Part shown: positions 1 through 12,760 of the stretch, piece by piece | Layout of the letters: the number at the start of each line of letters is the position of its first letter | Numbering within the stretch: position 1 is the first letter of the stretch | From: Ichthyophthirius multifiliis | Taxonomy: Eukaryota; Ciliophora; Oligohymenophorea; Hymenostomatida | Length of the DNA stretch: 64,000 nt | NCBI RefSeq assembly: GCF_000220395.1 | Contig: NW_004086448.1 | Coordinates: forward strand, 1 to 64,000 | Direction of reading: 5' to 3' | The notes under the pieces: generated by a model | Told to the model about the DNA's origin: nothing | Seen by the model: the letters and a program-made list of their open reading frames with translations, nothing else | The model's database searches: none | Made by a program: the position numbers and the translations under genes

Positions 1-1139
1 TTTTTGGTATTTTAAACTTTTAAAATCTATTTTTTTTTTAATTTATAAAATTAATTATGTAGAAATATATTAATTTAATTCATTTATTTTGATTATCTTC
101 AAGAATTAACTCAGCTTTAGATTTAATTGGATAAATTTGAGAGAAAATTATATAGTTTAATAATTAATATTTGGAAGAAAATGATAATGTAATATAAAAA
201 GTATATACTAAAAAATGAAAGCTATATTTATTTATTTTTATACATAAAAATGCGTTAAATATAATAATTTATTAGAACAAATAAATAAAAAAAGTTAATA
301 AAAGATAATATTATATATAATTAAAATACATTGTTTATTAATACGTTATAAAATAATCCAATATATAAATATCAAAAAGCTAAAAAGAAAACAAAAAATG
401 GCAATTTTAGTAAAGCAATAACATTTAAATAGCTTTAAAATAAAATTGGAAATTAAAAATAACTAAAAAGCTATATATTTAAACCGAATATATATTTTTA
501 TATATAAAAAAGATTAAAATAACTATTTATTCTTTAGCAAAAAAACATGAAAATATAAACGTTTAAAAATTATATAACTATATTACTTTTTTTAACATTA
601 TTTTTACTATAATCTTTTATTAATGACAATTGAAAAATTAAAAATACAAGTAAAAATGAAAAAATGTTTTTTTTATTTTGAGTTTGCTTTAAAAAATAAA
701 ATTAAAAAAATATAAAAAAAAACTAAGTTAAAAAGTAATATGTATCCATAAAAAGAATTTATTAAAAACCCAAAACCATAATAAATACGTAATATATACA
801 GTTATAAATATCTATATAATAATAGAAATAATATGATAATATTATTATTTTTATTTTTTTTCATTATGGATATAGTTTTATAAAACAAAAAAAGTAAAAC
901 AAGAATATAACAATGGTATAAAATTAAATATAAACTAGTATACATTATTAAATTTATTACTACTAATAACAAAAATAAACATAAGTTTATTCCTAACTTA
1001 AAATTAATTTATTTCATTTAATTTAAAAATTAATATAATTATGCTACTTATGTCCTAGAATATAATAAATTTACTTTTTTTATTACTTTTTATAAATATT
1101 CACTGCGGTTAATGGAGTTTTTTTCTGGCTGAATACATT

Positions 1140-1150
1140 GGGGGGGGGGG
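1140..1150 (+). repeat. Isolated poly-G run (11 G)
   Basis: Eleven consecutive G residues in surroundings that are almost pure A/T. This is the longest G run in the window. It is not part of a recognisable gene, and its function is unknown. Confidence 0.9.
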
Positions 1151-2100
1151 AGAGAATGAATATTGTATTAAAAATTCTTAAAATATTTTCAAAAGATATT
1201 TACTTTTAGACTTTTTATTTTTAAAAATAAGCCAAATACAAATACACTATATAAATAAGAATTAAATTTTAAATATAGGAACTTAGTTTTGACACTTATG
1301 ATATATTATTTGCTGAATATTAATTAACTATTTTCATTATTATGGGAAGAAATTCCATTTTTTTATTAAAATTCATTTGTAGATTATATTATATACTAAT
1401 TGGATATATGCTATTATTTTGATTAATAATTTTTTTTTGCAGATTTTAATTATTGTATGTATGTATAAATTTCTTTATTAAAATAAATTTTTTGAAAATA
1501 TAAAGTATTTATAGAAATTCTATATGTTTATGATTTTTTAAATACCTGCTATCAAAAGCATAAATTATAAGGATTTTGTAATTAAAATAATAAATATGTA
1601 AAATATAAATTTAATAAATAATAGATAATTCTTAATTATTATTGTATTTAATAATTTCTTAGATTATGATATTATAAATTATAAAAGTTCATAATATATT
1701 GTTTATATATAGAATTTTAAGTTTAATAAAATTGATTATTTTTAATAAATTTATAAATACATTTACATAATTATTATGAATTAATAGTATTATATAATAA
1801 TAATTAAATATTTATTAACATTTTAATTTTTATATATTTATGTCATTTTTTTTAAAAAAAATTCTAGTATTTATTACTTTGTATATATAATTTATATATA
1901 AATATATATGTATATTTTTTTTTCAGTGAACAATAAATAATTTTATTTTATTTATTTTATATCAATAATAGTCTTAAAAGATATTTTTTTCCTATTAATG
2001 GTTATAGTTTAAAATTAAATCATTATGCTAATAGAATAATTATTATTAATACCTATTCATATCATCATCTTATATTATACTATTAAAATAATTAAAGTTT

Positions 2101-2137
2101 TATTAAATATTATTATTATTATTACTATTATTATTAA

Positions 2138-2193
<56 letters not shown>
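2101..2193 (+). repeat. TTA trinucleotide microsatellite
   Basis: A run of TTA units, slightly interrupted in its first half and perfect afterwards. It lies in a gene-free region. Confidence 0.95.
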
Positions 2194-2194
<1 letters not shown>

Positions 2195-4606
2195 ATTATT
2201 CTAAGAAATCTTCGTAATTTTAATATTATAAATTTAACTCTTAATTAAGTTATACATTGTCCTCAATGTATTTATTTTTTATATCAAATTCACTTATTGG
2301 ATAAATTTGATATCTTTTATTTTTTAATTACCTTACATATTTTAATTATTATTTAAATTAATTCTTGACTAATTTTATTATTATAATCCTGTATTTAATT
2401 AATTTAATATGCTTGGATTTACATATTTTCTATGTTTTTATAAATATTATTAGCTCATACTTTTTTTCAAATGCATTAATTGACTAGTTTTTATTGGATC
2501 AGAATTGCACCTTAGTTTTTCTCTTAATATTTTATTTGTACTTAAGCATTTTTTTTACTAGTATTCTTGTGTTTTTGTAGCCGAATTATATTGTTTTTTT
2601 TTTCGAGGATAGTTTTTTATTATAGTAAAAGGTTTTTTGTGACAAGGTAATTAATTATTCATATTTTTTTTATTTTTAATTTTTTTTATTTTATTGTTTT
2701 TTGCTTTTTTTTTATAATTAAAATAAATCTAATATTATTGACTTTTTTATTTTTTTACCACACTAAAAAAATTATCATTAATATCATTAATTTAGTTTAT
2801 TTTATATATATTAGAGAAGCTTATTAATTTTATTATATATAAATAAATTATTTTAATATCTTTTTTTTTTTTAAGTATCCTATTTTCTCCAACTTTTTTA
2901 ATAAATGAAATTCAAAACATTATAAAAAATTATTCATTTGTTTTTCTTATTTTTTTATTTTTTTTTAATTTTAATTTATCTTTTTCTTGCATGTTATTAA
3001 TATAAAAATCAATGTATTTTTTTAAAATAATACTTATTATTTTTATTTTTTTTCCCCACCCCAAAATATTATAAGACAAATTTATATATTTGATTCATGT
3101 ATTTTTTATCATTTAAATTATTGAATATTTGATTAAAAATATTTTTATTTAATTTAATCAAGACTTTTATTATATACGTATAATAAAAAATAAATTTTAA
3201 TAAAAATAATATGAAAATGTTAAAAAAGGAATGTTTAATTATATTTATTTATTAAAATTCAATTCGAATTATTTCTTTAAATGAGTTTATAAAATATTTT
3301 TATATTTTATAAATATTATTATTTTTGTAAAATAAAAGTTTTTCAAATAAATATATTAATTTTTTCTCTTTTTAAAAATATCTATTACATTTATTAGAAA
3401 TTAAAAATAGCATAACGCAAAAATAAAAATAAAATCATATTTCTATAATATTTAGATTAAATATTTATAGTTTAAATAATTAAAAAAAAACATTATTATT
3501 TAAGATATTTTAAATATTTTATAGCTTTGTAATAAATAATTATTAGATTTACATAAATTTATATTATAGTTTTAAACTATTTTAAAATTTTAAAAAATAA
3601 AATTTTATTTTATTTTTTTATTAATTTTTCTAATGATTTTTTTTTTTATTTTTTACAAAAAAAAAAAAAAAAAAAAAATTATAATTTTTAATTTTTTTTT
3701 TTTTTTTAAATTAAAATAAATAATGTTTTTACCTTAATATAAGTATTTTTAAAGCATAGAATTAGTTTTTTTTTTTAATGAAAAAAAGATTTAATATTTT
3801 ATATTATATATTTTATTTGTATGTAAATAAAATTTTTATTTTTTAATAGAAAGATATAAAATTAAATAATGGTAAATGATATTTATTAATATATATATAT
3901 AAAATGAATAAAGTTAAAAGATTAATAAATATCAAATAGAAAATAAAAATGGAGTTAAAGATAATAAGATATTAATATTTAATTATTTTTATAACTATTT
4001 AAATTATTATCTTTTTTTTATTTTTTTAATAATAAATATTTTTTTTTTTTTATATTAAAAAATATTTTAAAACTCTTAATAAAAAGAGATTAATAATAAA
4101 ATTAGGACAATTTATAAACTAATCACTAATAAAAAATTTAAACATACAAATATATTGATAATTTTTATTATCAATAAAATAAGAAATTAAATTGGTAGAT
4201 GATTATAAAGAGACTATTTTTTAATATTTTTGTTAAAACTTTAATAGATACAAATTATTATAATATAGCTAAACTATTATAAATGGTAATTAAAGATATT
4301 AATAGTTAATTTAATAATTAATTATATAAAATAAAAATCAATTAATAATATAAATTCTAACATATTTATTTTAGTATATATATTAATTGAAACTTTATTA
4401 TTAATAGTTATAAATATCTAACATTTATTTATTGCAATAAATAAATTAAAATTTAATATTTATATTATAATTAAAATTAACTAATTAACTTTATTAAAAA
4501 TAAACAAAATAAAACAAACGTAAAAATAAAAAAACAAAAACTTAAATCTCATTAAAAATATAAATAAATTTTCCCTAAAAATAATATAAAAAAAAATACG
4601 ACTATT

Positions 4607-4999
4607 ATGTAAATTGAAATTGGTAAATATTGTCATGTTTGTAATTTAAATGATTTTTTACCAATTTAGTGTATTTAATGTGGTAATTATTTTTGCAAAA
4701 AGCATAATTTTCCTGATTAACATAATTGCTAAAATTATAAATAATAGCAAAATAATATTCAAATTACTAAACATAAAAATAAATGTCCTGTTAAAGGATG
4801 TAAAGAAAGTATTAGTATTTCAAATTAATTTTAATGTTAAGAATGTAAATTAGTTGTTTGCTTAAAACATAGATTTCATGATTCACATATTTAAAATAAG
4901 GTAACTTAAAAAAATGTAACTAAAGAAGTTAAAAAGAATAAATTTATTATGTTTTTTTGCTGTGGTTCATATAAACCTAAAAAATAAATTAATAAATGA
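4607..4999 (+). CDS. AN1-type zinc finger protein (two AN1 fingers)
   Basis: Single exon of 130 codons ending at TGA, read with TAA/TAG as Gln. Finger 1 has the AN1 ligand spacing: C9, C12, C22, C25, C30, H33, H39, C41. Finger 2 has C60, C65, C77, C80, C85, H88, H94 in the same order. The tail is short and Lys-rich with a Cys-Cys pair. AN1 proteins of this two-finger form resemble ZFAND1/ZFAND2, which work with p97/Cdc48 and the proteasome in stress-linked protein quality control. That role is inferred from the family; no C-terminal ubiquitin-like or UIM domain is visible. The start is the first ATG in frame and places the first Cys at residue 9, as usual. The MFS gene downstream is on the same strand 428 bp away. 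Confidence 0.85.
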
Positions 5000-5427
5000 A
5001 TTTTTAATATATATATTCGAATTCTTAATATATTTATTCTTGTTAATAATAATATATAAATATAAAAAATTAATTTTTGTTTTAAATAATTATAATATTT
5101 TATATTTTTCTTGAATGTATAATAAATTAATATAATAAGAAATAATTAAATTAAATGAAAAAATTTTATTCTATAAATATTTATAGAAAAATTTATTATT
5201 TTTTTTTAAATTAAAAAAAAAAAAAAAAATTCAATTTTTCAACAAATAAACAATCTATAAATATATAATTAAAAATAAATAAATGATTTATATATTTTTT
5301 AAATATATCTTATTTCTTATTTAATAATAATAAAAAAAAACTCAATATAAATATAAAAACAAAAAAAATACTCAAATAAAAATAAATCAATTAAAAAAAA
5401 TAAAAATTCAAATAAACAAAAAAATCA
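5000..5427. other. Intergenic, AT-rich
   Basis: A/T homopolymers and ATA-rich sequence between two plus-strand genes. Nothing recognisable. Confidence 0.6.
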
Positions 5428-6919
5428 ATGAGTTATAATTTCATAGATTATATAGAAACTAAAGAAAAAAAAATACATAATTAAATTTCATTTGACGACA
5501 TTTTATCTGATCGTTTATAATTAGGAAAATATTAAATAATCGTAACAAAAAAAATAAAAAATACATTCAAAAATATTTATAAAAAAAATAAAGATGTTTT
5601 TCCTTTTATCTTTTATATAATTTGTTGATGGTTCTGAAAATTTCTTTATGACAATTCTTGTCCAAATATTAAAAAAAGAATGGAATTTAAATTCAATATA
5701 AATCGAATTATTAGGTTCATTATACTATATAGGTCTTTTTTGTGGTGCAATAGTAGCCGGTTTCGCCTGCGACTACTACGGTCGTCGCAAAACGACTCAA
5801 TTCGGTAATTTTGTAACCTTAATAACTGTTATATGGACTGCTTTTGCCTAAAACTTTATTCAAATGTGCATTATAAGGGCCTTATATGGTTTTGTAGTAG
5901 GCTTTACTATTCCCATAGGTTTAATAATATCAACAGAAATTTGCCCTAAAGAAATACGTGGACGAACACTGATTATAATCGAAAGCGCGCACCTATTAGG
6001 GAAGTTTTATTTAATATTTTTGTGTTTTATTTTCCTAAAAAGCCTCGAAGAAGGTAATTGGAGAGGAATCGCAGTTTGTTAATTAATCCCGATATTTATA
6101 ATGACATTAGGCTGTTTAATTTATATGGAAGAAAGTCCTCGATATTTATTAGCCCAAAACAGACTCGAGGAAAGCATAAAAGTGATAAATAAAATCGGAA
6201 AAATGAACCACAACTAAAACTGGGTAAATATAACAGAAAACGAAATCGAAAAATTATAAAATTGGTAAATTTAAGCCTTCCAAAATATCAAAAAAGCCTC
6301 ATTTTTCGACCTTTTTAAAGGCTATAATTTATCTATTACATGGAGATTATCAGTTGCTAACTCAAACACTTAGTTTCTAGTAGCAGGCTGTTCTTTTATT
6401 ATTCCTTTTATTTTCCATAGCGAAGGATTTGGCCTTATAGACTTCTTTTATGCTACTTTAGGTGAAATCCCGGCTTCTTTTGTAGTTTATGCTCTAATAG
6501 ATACTTAAAAAGTCGGAAGACTAAAAATTATTTAATTATCTTTATTTTTATGTTGTTTGTCAACATTATTTATTTACTTTTTTTAAGAAAAAATATTAGT
6601 TTTTGGCCTTGCGGGTCTACTTTTTTTCTCCAGATTTACCACTTTGGCTTCCGCACCATTAATTGGTGAGTCATATGATACTTTATATAGGTCAATGGGA
6701 TTAGGATTTTGTGCCGCAATGGGTAGATCAATTGGAAGTCTTGCTCCTTTTGTAGTTTATGAAGTTTTCTTGTGGAATAAATGGAGCGTATTTTTGATTT
6801 TCACTGGGTGTATTTTTGCAACTTTAATAATGTTTGTTATGTACCCGGGAGAAAAAACTAATTCTAATTTAGATGCAGGATAAATTGATGAAAACTAAAA
6901 TAATATTAAAAATAAATGA
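5428..6919 (+). CDS. MFS transporter (sugar/organic-ion type)
   Basis: Two exons, 5428-5541 and 5594-6919, separated by a 52-nt GT-AG intron at phase 0; 479 aa. Without removal of the intron a TGA appears just before the first membrane helix. About twelve hydrophobic helices follow a 38-residue cytosolic start. Family signatures are visible: the loop 2-3 motif GFACDYYGRRKT, the helix 4-5 motif RALYGFVVGF followed by E and a PKEIRGR element, and the inter-domain EESPRYLL motif. These match the SLC22/SV2/sugar-porter side of the major facilitator superfamily, so it probably moves a small organic solute across the plasma or vacuolar membrane. The substrate cannot be told from sequence. The coding part is noticeably less AT-rich than the flanks. 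Confidence 0.85.
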
Positions 6920-7220
6920 TTTATTTTATATGAATATGTACATATGTAAATTATTTGCTTATTTTACTTTAATAATAATGGAATTTATAAAAAAACAAAA
7001 ATTAAATAGTATTTATTTAATAATAAAAAATGTAATTTTTTTTTAAAAAAAAATTAATATATTAAAATTAAAATATATGATATTAATTATATATAAATTA
7101 AGATAATAAAAGAATATATATTTTAGAGTATAAAAATAAATATAAATATAATATTAACAGTAATTAAAAACTAAAAAAAATTCCAAAAATAATAAAAACA
7201 AAAAATAAAAAATATAATAC
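6920..7220. other. Convergent intergenic spacer
   Basis: About 300 bp of A/T-rich sequence between the 3' ends of the MFS and PP2C genes. No feature seen. Confidence 0.6.
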
Positions 7221-9064
7221 TCAACTATTTTTATTTAAAAAAATAACAATGCAAGTAATATCATCTCTACAAAAGCTTTCCTAATAAAAAAATAAAGATT
7301 ATTAAAAATAATATTTATACAATTTGTATAGAAAAAAATAAATAATAAAATATAAATTATAATAAATGAAATATAAATAAAAAAATTAAAATATATAATA
7401 ATTTAAAAAAAATACATATAATAATAATAATAATATATGTAAAATATATTAATAATATATATATAAATATATAAAATAAATAATACGAATATAAAATGTA
7501 TAATATAAAATATTAAATTATACATAAAATAATATTTAATATATAAAATTTTAATATTTATTTATATATATAATATTTTATTATAATAAATTAATATACA
7601 AATTTAAATTATTTATTTAATAATTTTTAAAAATAATATTTTAATAAATAATTAACCTTTTTCCATGATTTTATAGATTCAATCATTAATTTTTCAGCTG
7701 CTAAATCGCAATCTCCTTTATTATAAAACTATCCAACAATATTAGTTACCTATAATCAATATTTTTTTAACATATTATTCTAATTTTATAAAAAATTAAA
7801 TATATATTACAAACTAATCATTTAAATGTTCCCAAACTCCATCTGAAGCCACAATAATAAATTTATCTTCATCTTAAATATCCATTTCATATATTTCTAC
7901 CTTTTTCATAACCCCCCGCAAAAAAATAAATATAAAAATTACAAAAATATTTATATACCTGGTTCACAAATAACTCCTGCAATAGCAGCTGCTTTATCAC
8001 CTAAACTTCTTGTCATTGCTAAACCTGGAATATCATTTTTAAATTACCAAACACGAAGTGGCCCTATTGGTTATCCACTTAAATCTATTTCATTATTTTT
8101 ATTTTATTTTATTTTTGAATAATAATATTAATTTTATTACCTCTTTGTTATTATATACGTCCTCCAGCTTTTAATATTCTGAACTTTTCTCTTTCTAAGT
8201 TTGGTTTGTGGTCTGTGGATATATTTTGAAAGAAGAAATTGGATGCTCCTTTTGTTTATTTGCCTACTATGGCTCTAGAATCACCTGCATTAGAGCAATA
8301 AAGTTTATTTTCATGAATAAAAACTGAAACAAATGTTGAACCACTTAAATACGAGTCAATATTACTTTGAAAGATTTCCTAATTTGTTTATTTTGTAGCA
8401 CTAAGTATGGAATTTTTGATATAATCAGGTGTTATTTAAGTATCGTTTTCTTTTAAGTATTTATAAAGAATTTTAGGAAAATTATTTTTTATATATTATG
8501 ATACTAGATGTCCATATTCACCTACATATATATATATTCAATTAAAACAAAAAAAAAGGCAAAAATTTAAAAACCATGTCCATCACAAACTGAAAATTAA
8601 TAAATATTAATTTCTTATAGAATTTTAGGAATCAAAATAGCTGTATCTTAATTTATTTTTGTCATCCTTTAAACTGTACATCCTGCTTTTGTTCTCATTT
8701 AAAAATTTAAAAAATTAACTTAACCTCCCTTTTATTTTTTTTTGTTATATATAATTAAAAATAAAGAAGCTTTTTTTTTATTTATTTTAATGTTTTTTAC
8801 AAGTTATTCAAATTTACCTAAAGTATTATTATTATTAGAATTATTTAATTTTTAATTTTATTGTTATCCTTTTCCTATCGTACTTTAAAATAATTAGCTA
8901 TTATTAATACTTAAATTATATGGAATTTGTTTTTTTTATTCATAATTTTAATATTATTGTCTTGGATTATATATATTTAGAGATGGAAGTTTGCTTTTTG
9001 TTTCAGAATTAGAAGGAGTTATTTATTAATTTTATTTTATTTAAGGAGTACATAAAATTTATTA
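7221..9064 (-). CDS. PP2C-family Ser/Thr phosphatase (PPM)
   Basis: Minus-strand exons 9064-8575, 8521-8141, 8084-7959, 7896-7811, 7749-7657 and 7280-7221 give 411 aa. A Q/N-rich leader of about 115 residues precedes the catalytic domain. PPM motifs in order: NQDTAIL, CDGHGEYG (metal-binding DG), NAGDSRAIVG, STDHKPN, GLAMTRSLGDKA, VASDGVWEHL, and a final RDDITCIVIF with metal-ligand Asp. The protein should be a Mn/Mg-dependent phosphatase. The last intron, 7281-7656, is 376 nt, far longer than its neighbours, and the last exon encodes only 19 residues. The fourth junction uses an acceptor at 7897/7898. A better-fitting frame would need an AG in a G-run at about 7912-7917. The 5' end is unresolved: an intron holding a TA repeat lies at about 9065-9200, with candidate first-exon ATG near 9310. 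Confidence 0.85.
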
Positions 9065-9093
9065 CTATAAATCTGGAAATTTTTCACTTTATT

Positions 9094-9145
<52 letters not shown>

Positions 9146-10394
9146 ATTTTATTTTTCTTTATATATATATACTTTTTATTGTTTTGAGTAATATTTCGTT
9201 TATTGTTTATTACTTTTTTTTATATAAATAAATTTGAATTTTATTTATTTTTATTTTTATTATTACTATTATAAGGATTTGATTTTATTTCTCTTTTTGC
9301 TATTTAATCATAATTTGGCTTTTTATTTATTATTTATCCAATTAATAATTTTTTTTTGTTACTAATTATAAAGAATTCTTTGCTGTTTAAGGTTATAATT
9401 ATAATTACTAATTTTAATTACTTAGCCTGTATTTATTTGCATATAAGCTATTTAAATTATATTGGTATTAACCATGATAAATGTTTCTGCTCATTTATTT
9501 ATAATATTATTTTTATTTTTTTTAATAAAAAATTATATATTAATTTATGTATAAAAATTTATGATTTAATTTGTTTTAAGAAAAAAAAAAAAAAAATTTT
9601 TAATTTGTTTTATTATTATTATTATTTTTCTAAAATTCCTTTATTTAAAATAAGATAAAATATTATATGTTATGTTAGCATAATATAATAATCTAAAATT
9701 ATAATAACTAATAATATTGTGATCAATAAAATAAATAAATAAAATAAAAATTAATTTAATATAAGCTAAGTAAAATGATAAATTTAAAGCAAATAAAAAG
9801 TTATAATATATTATTTATTAAATTTATATTCCTAATAAAATTCTTATTATATATTATAAATTTTATTATAAAAAAAAAATAGATTTATATTAATTTTAAT
9901 TAAAAATAATATATATTTATTATTAATATAATTAATTCAAAGCAGTTAATTTATATATCAATTTCTAACAAATTAAATATTTTAATTAATAATTAATTTA
10001 GTTATAATTTATTTATTAATTCAAAAAATTATATATATAATATAAACTTATTACATAATCATAATATATTTTTTGTTTAATAGAGTTTTTTTCAAAAAAT
10101 TTAAAAATTTGTTTTTTAATTAAATATTTTTAAATTCAAATAATTTTTATTTGAAAAAATAAATATTTATAGTTAATAATATATATAAAAAACGATTTAA
10201 ATTTAAAATTGCATTTTTTTTTTTATCTTCTTAAGTAAACATTAAATATATTAAAAATTAAATATATTAATAATAATTATAACAAAAAATCAACTTACAA
10301 ATATATTTAAAAATAAATAAAAAATAAAAATAATAATAAAAAAAAATCAACAATAAATATAGTAATATTTTATTAAAAAAAATAAAAAAAAAAA
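9065..10394. other. AT-rich region, possibly holding the PP2C first exon
   Basis: On the minus strand, about 9150-9420 has Asn/Gln-rich open frame that may be the PP2C 5' exon, joined through an intron carrying the TA repeat. The rest is A/T desert. A 100-codon standard-code ORF on the plus strand here is compositional noise. Confidence 0.45.
9097..9142 (+). repeat. TA dinucleotide microsatellite
   Basis: Uninterrupted TA repeat, probably inside the first intron of the PP2C gene. Confidence 0.9.
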
Positions 10395-11177
10395 ATGAAT
10401 TTATAAAATATTTAAGAAATATAAGTAAATTAAAATCAAAATGATAAAGTTATTTAAGATTTAAAAAACTAAAATTATAACTTATAATATTAAGTAAAAT
10501 ATTATATATAATATTAAAAATTTGTTTAAAATAAAAAAAATATTATTAATAACAATATTATATTAAGTTAAAATCAAAAGAATAAAAATGGAATAAAGAA
10601 TAAGCTATACTTTAATAATAAATAGAATTATTTTAAATATAAATAAATGAAAGTAAAACAAGAAACGAAAATCTACAAAAAATGAATGAAACATTCATGA
10701 AAGCACTAAATGAATATACATTAGACCCAAATAATTGTCAAGTAATTAAAAATTAAATTATGTATATATTTTTTAAATAAAATATATTATATATATAAAT
10801 ATGAATATATTATTAACATTAAATATTATTATGTATATATTAATAAATTTAATCAAAAAAATAGAATTTTTAAAATATTTATAAATAATTTTTATTACTT
10901 ATATTCAAAATCAAAATTATTATTATGTATAAAATGTTAAAAAAAAAAAATTATTAAAATATATATACATTATAAAATTTTTAATATATAATATAATTAT
11001 ATATTTTTTTAAAAAAAAGAACAAAGCATGGAAGGAACTATAAAAATTAATATAAGATAAATCATATTGTGAATAAGATGTAGAATTAAAATTATAAAAA
11101 TATATAAAAATTATTTCTGAATTACAAAATTAAGTAAAATTTATATATATTATATATTTATATAAAAAAAATATAAT

Positions 11178-11236
<59 letters not shown>

Positions 11237-12760
11237 TTAATTTATAGAATGATGAGCTTAAAACACAATTATAAGATATTTAATAATAATAATAAATAAA
11301 AAACTAAGAATAATTTTAAATTTAATAAAATTTATATTTTACTATTAATGAATTATAAAATTAATTATTTTAACAAAAAGAAAAGTTATATTTTATACTT
11401 ATATAATATTTTTATGTATTTGATTTTATTTATATATAAAATAGTTAATTGAAAGAAGAAAATACCTAATATTAATTATCATAATTATTAGAATCAAGAC
11501 GTTCTAATATTATGATGAAAAATTAAATTTAAGAAAATTTAACTTATTAAAATAAAATATTAAATTTAGAACTATAGAATTAATAATTAATAAAATAATA
11601 AATATCAAAAAATGACAAATCAAATAAACAAATATAATTTTATATATAATAACCTTCTTTTTAATACTAAAGTTAGACTTTAAATAATACACCAATAGAT
11701 AATTAGGATGTATATATTTAATTATTTTAAATTATTTTTATTTTATTAAATAAAATAAGCATTTTGACGATTAAATGAGTGGAATTGATGAAAAATAAAT
11801 AAAAAAAATTGGAATAAATAATTCTTCTTTAAATATTAAAAATAAAAACTTTTTAAACTAATAAAATTCTTAAATTAATTTACACAGTAATAATAATTCA
11901 TAAATATAGATAAGTAATTATATGTTAGAAAGTGAGAACGATTTAAATATAAGTCAAAAAATCCAAAAATAAGTAACTTTTGAAGGAGTTATTTTACAAA
12001 AGAAGCATTCTTAAAATCTGAATTAATCCTCTAAAAAATATAATGAACGTTAAAATGTTATATCTTTCTAAAATTAATTAAAATAATCTAAACTTTAATA
12101 ATCAAATTATAATTCTAATCTTGAATTTTCATAAATAAGTAAAAATTGTTAAGAAAATTATGAAGGTAGATAAATTTTGGAAGAAAAAATTAAAAATTTA
12201 GAAAATGAAATATAAAACTATATATAAATAAATAGTAAAAAATTAAACTAAATTCCTATTAACTACCTTGTTAAATAAGTAATGAAAGAATTATAAGACA
12301 AAAAACTTAATTTATTAGTTTTATAATTGCCTAATGATTAAAAAGAACTAGTTCTTAAATAAGAAGTATAAAATATTATTGATAAAATAATTATAAATCC
12401 TTTGAAATAAAGTTCTTTGGAAAATTCAATTGTTGATTAAAGTATTAAAATAATAATTTTATTTTTACTTTATTTAATTTTAAAAAAAAATAAGAAAAAA
12501 ATTTAAAAGAATCAATCTCACCAAGATTATTTATGTCTTAAAATAATAATAGTAATTATAAATTAAATTAAAAATTTGAAACTAGAAATAAAGAAAACAC
12601 TGCTGTTTAATTAAAAGAAAAAATTGGATTACTCAAAAATAGTTAATTTTTTAGTAAAGGAAAAAGTTAGTCCAAACCAGTTTATGTTTTATTATAAAAT
12701 TAAATTTTATAAAATTAAAATAATATTTTATAGGGTAAAAAAACTATATTTTTTAAATGA
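10395..12760 (+). CDS. Long coiled-coil protein, eight exons
   Basis: Exons 10395-10493, 10568-10741, 11020-11133, 11248-11384, 11445-11709, 11760-12441, 12495-12679 and 12734-12760 join in phase to 560 aa. All introns are GT-AG (50-278 nt); intron 3 holds a TA microsatellite. The protein is mostly Gln/Asn/Lys/Glu-rich helix. Residues 37-75 carry a dense coiled coil beginning KEQKWNKEQAILQQQIELF. I recall this segment as resembling the C-terminal helical region of ciliate guanylate-binding-protein relatives, but no GTPase domain is present, so this is inference only. The C-terminal third is Ser/Asn-rich and ends KKTIFFK. It is possibly a scaffold or cytoskeletal protein; the function is unknown. 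The splice model is supported by frame continuity at all seven junctions. Confidence 0.75.

Larger units (their letters stand above)
1..4606. other. AT-rich region without recognisable genes
   Basis: I read both strands with TGA as the only stop and found no stretch with protein-like composition or a known motif. It contains homopolymer A/T tracts, a TTA-repeat microsatellite and one isolated G run, both listed separately. Small or heavily diverged genes could be missed. Confidence 0.5.

Noticed and set aside
1-4606. Possible tRNA, snRNA or telomere-like sequence
   Set aside because: No T-loop-like GTTCGA motif in a cloverleaf context and no CCCCAA/TTGGGG repeat could be found by eye.
4650-4853. 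67-codon ORF
   Set aside because: It is an alternate frame of the AN1 zinc-finger gene, whose Cys/His spacing fixes the true frame.
9356-9658. 100-codon plus-strand ORF under the standard code
   Set aside because: It reads as Ile/Phe/Tyr/Asn-rich noise from A/T sequence, ends in a poly-Lys run, and opposes the likely PP2C first exon.
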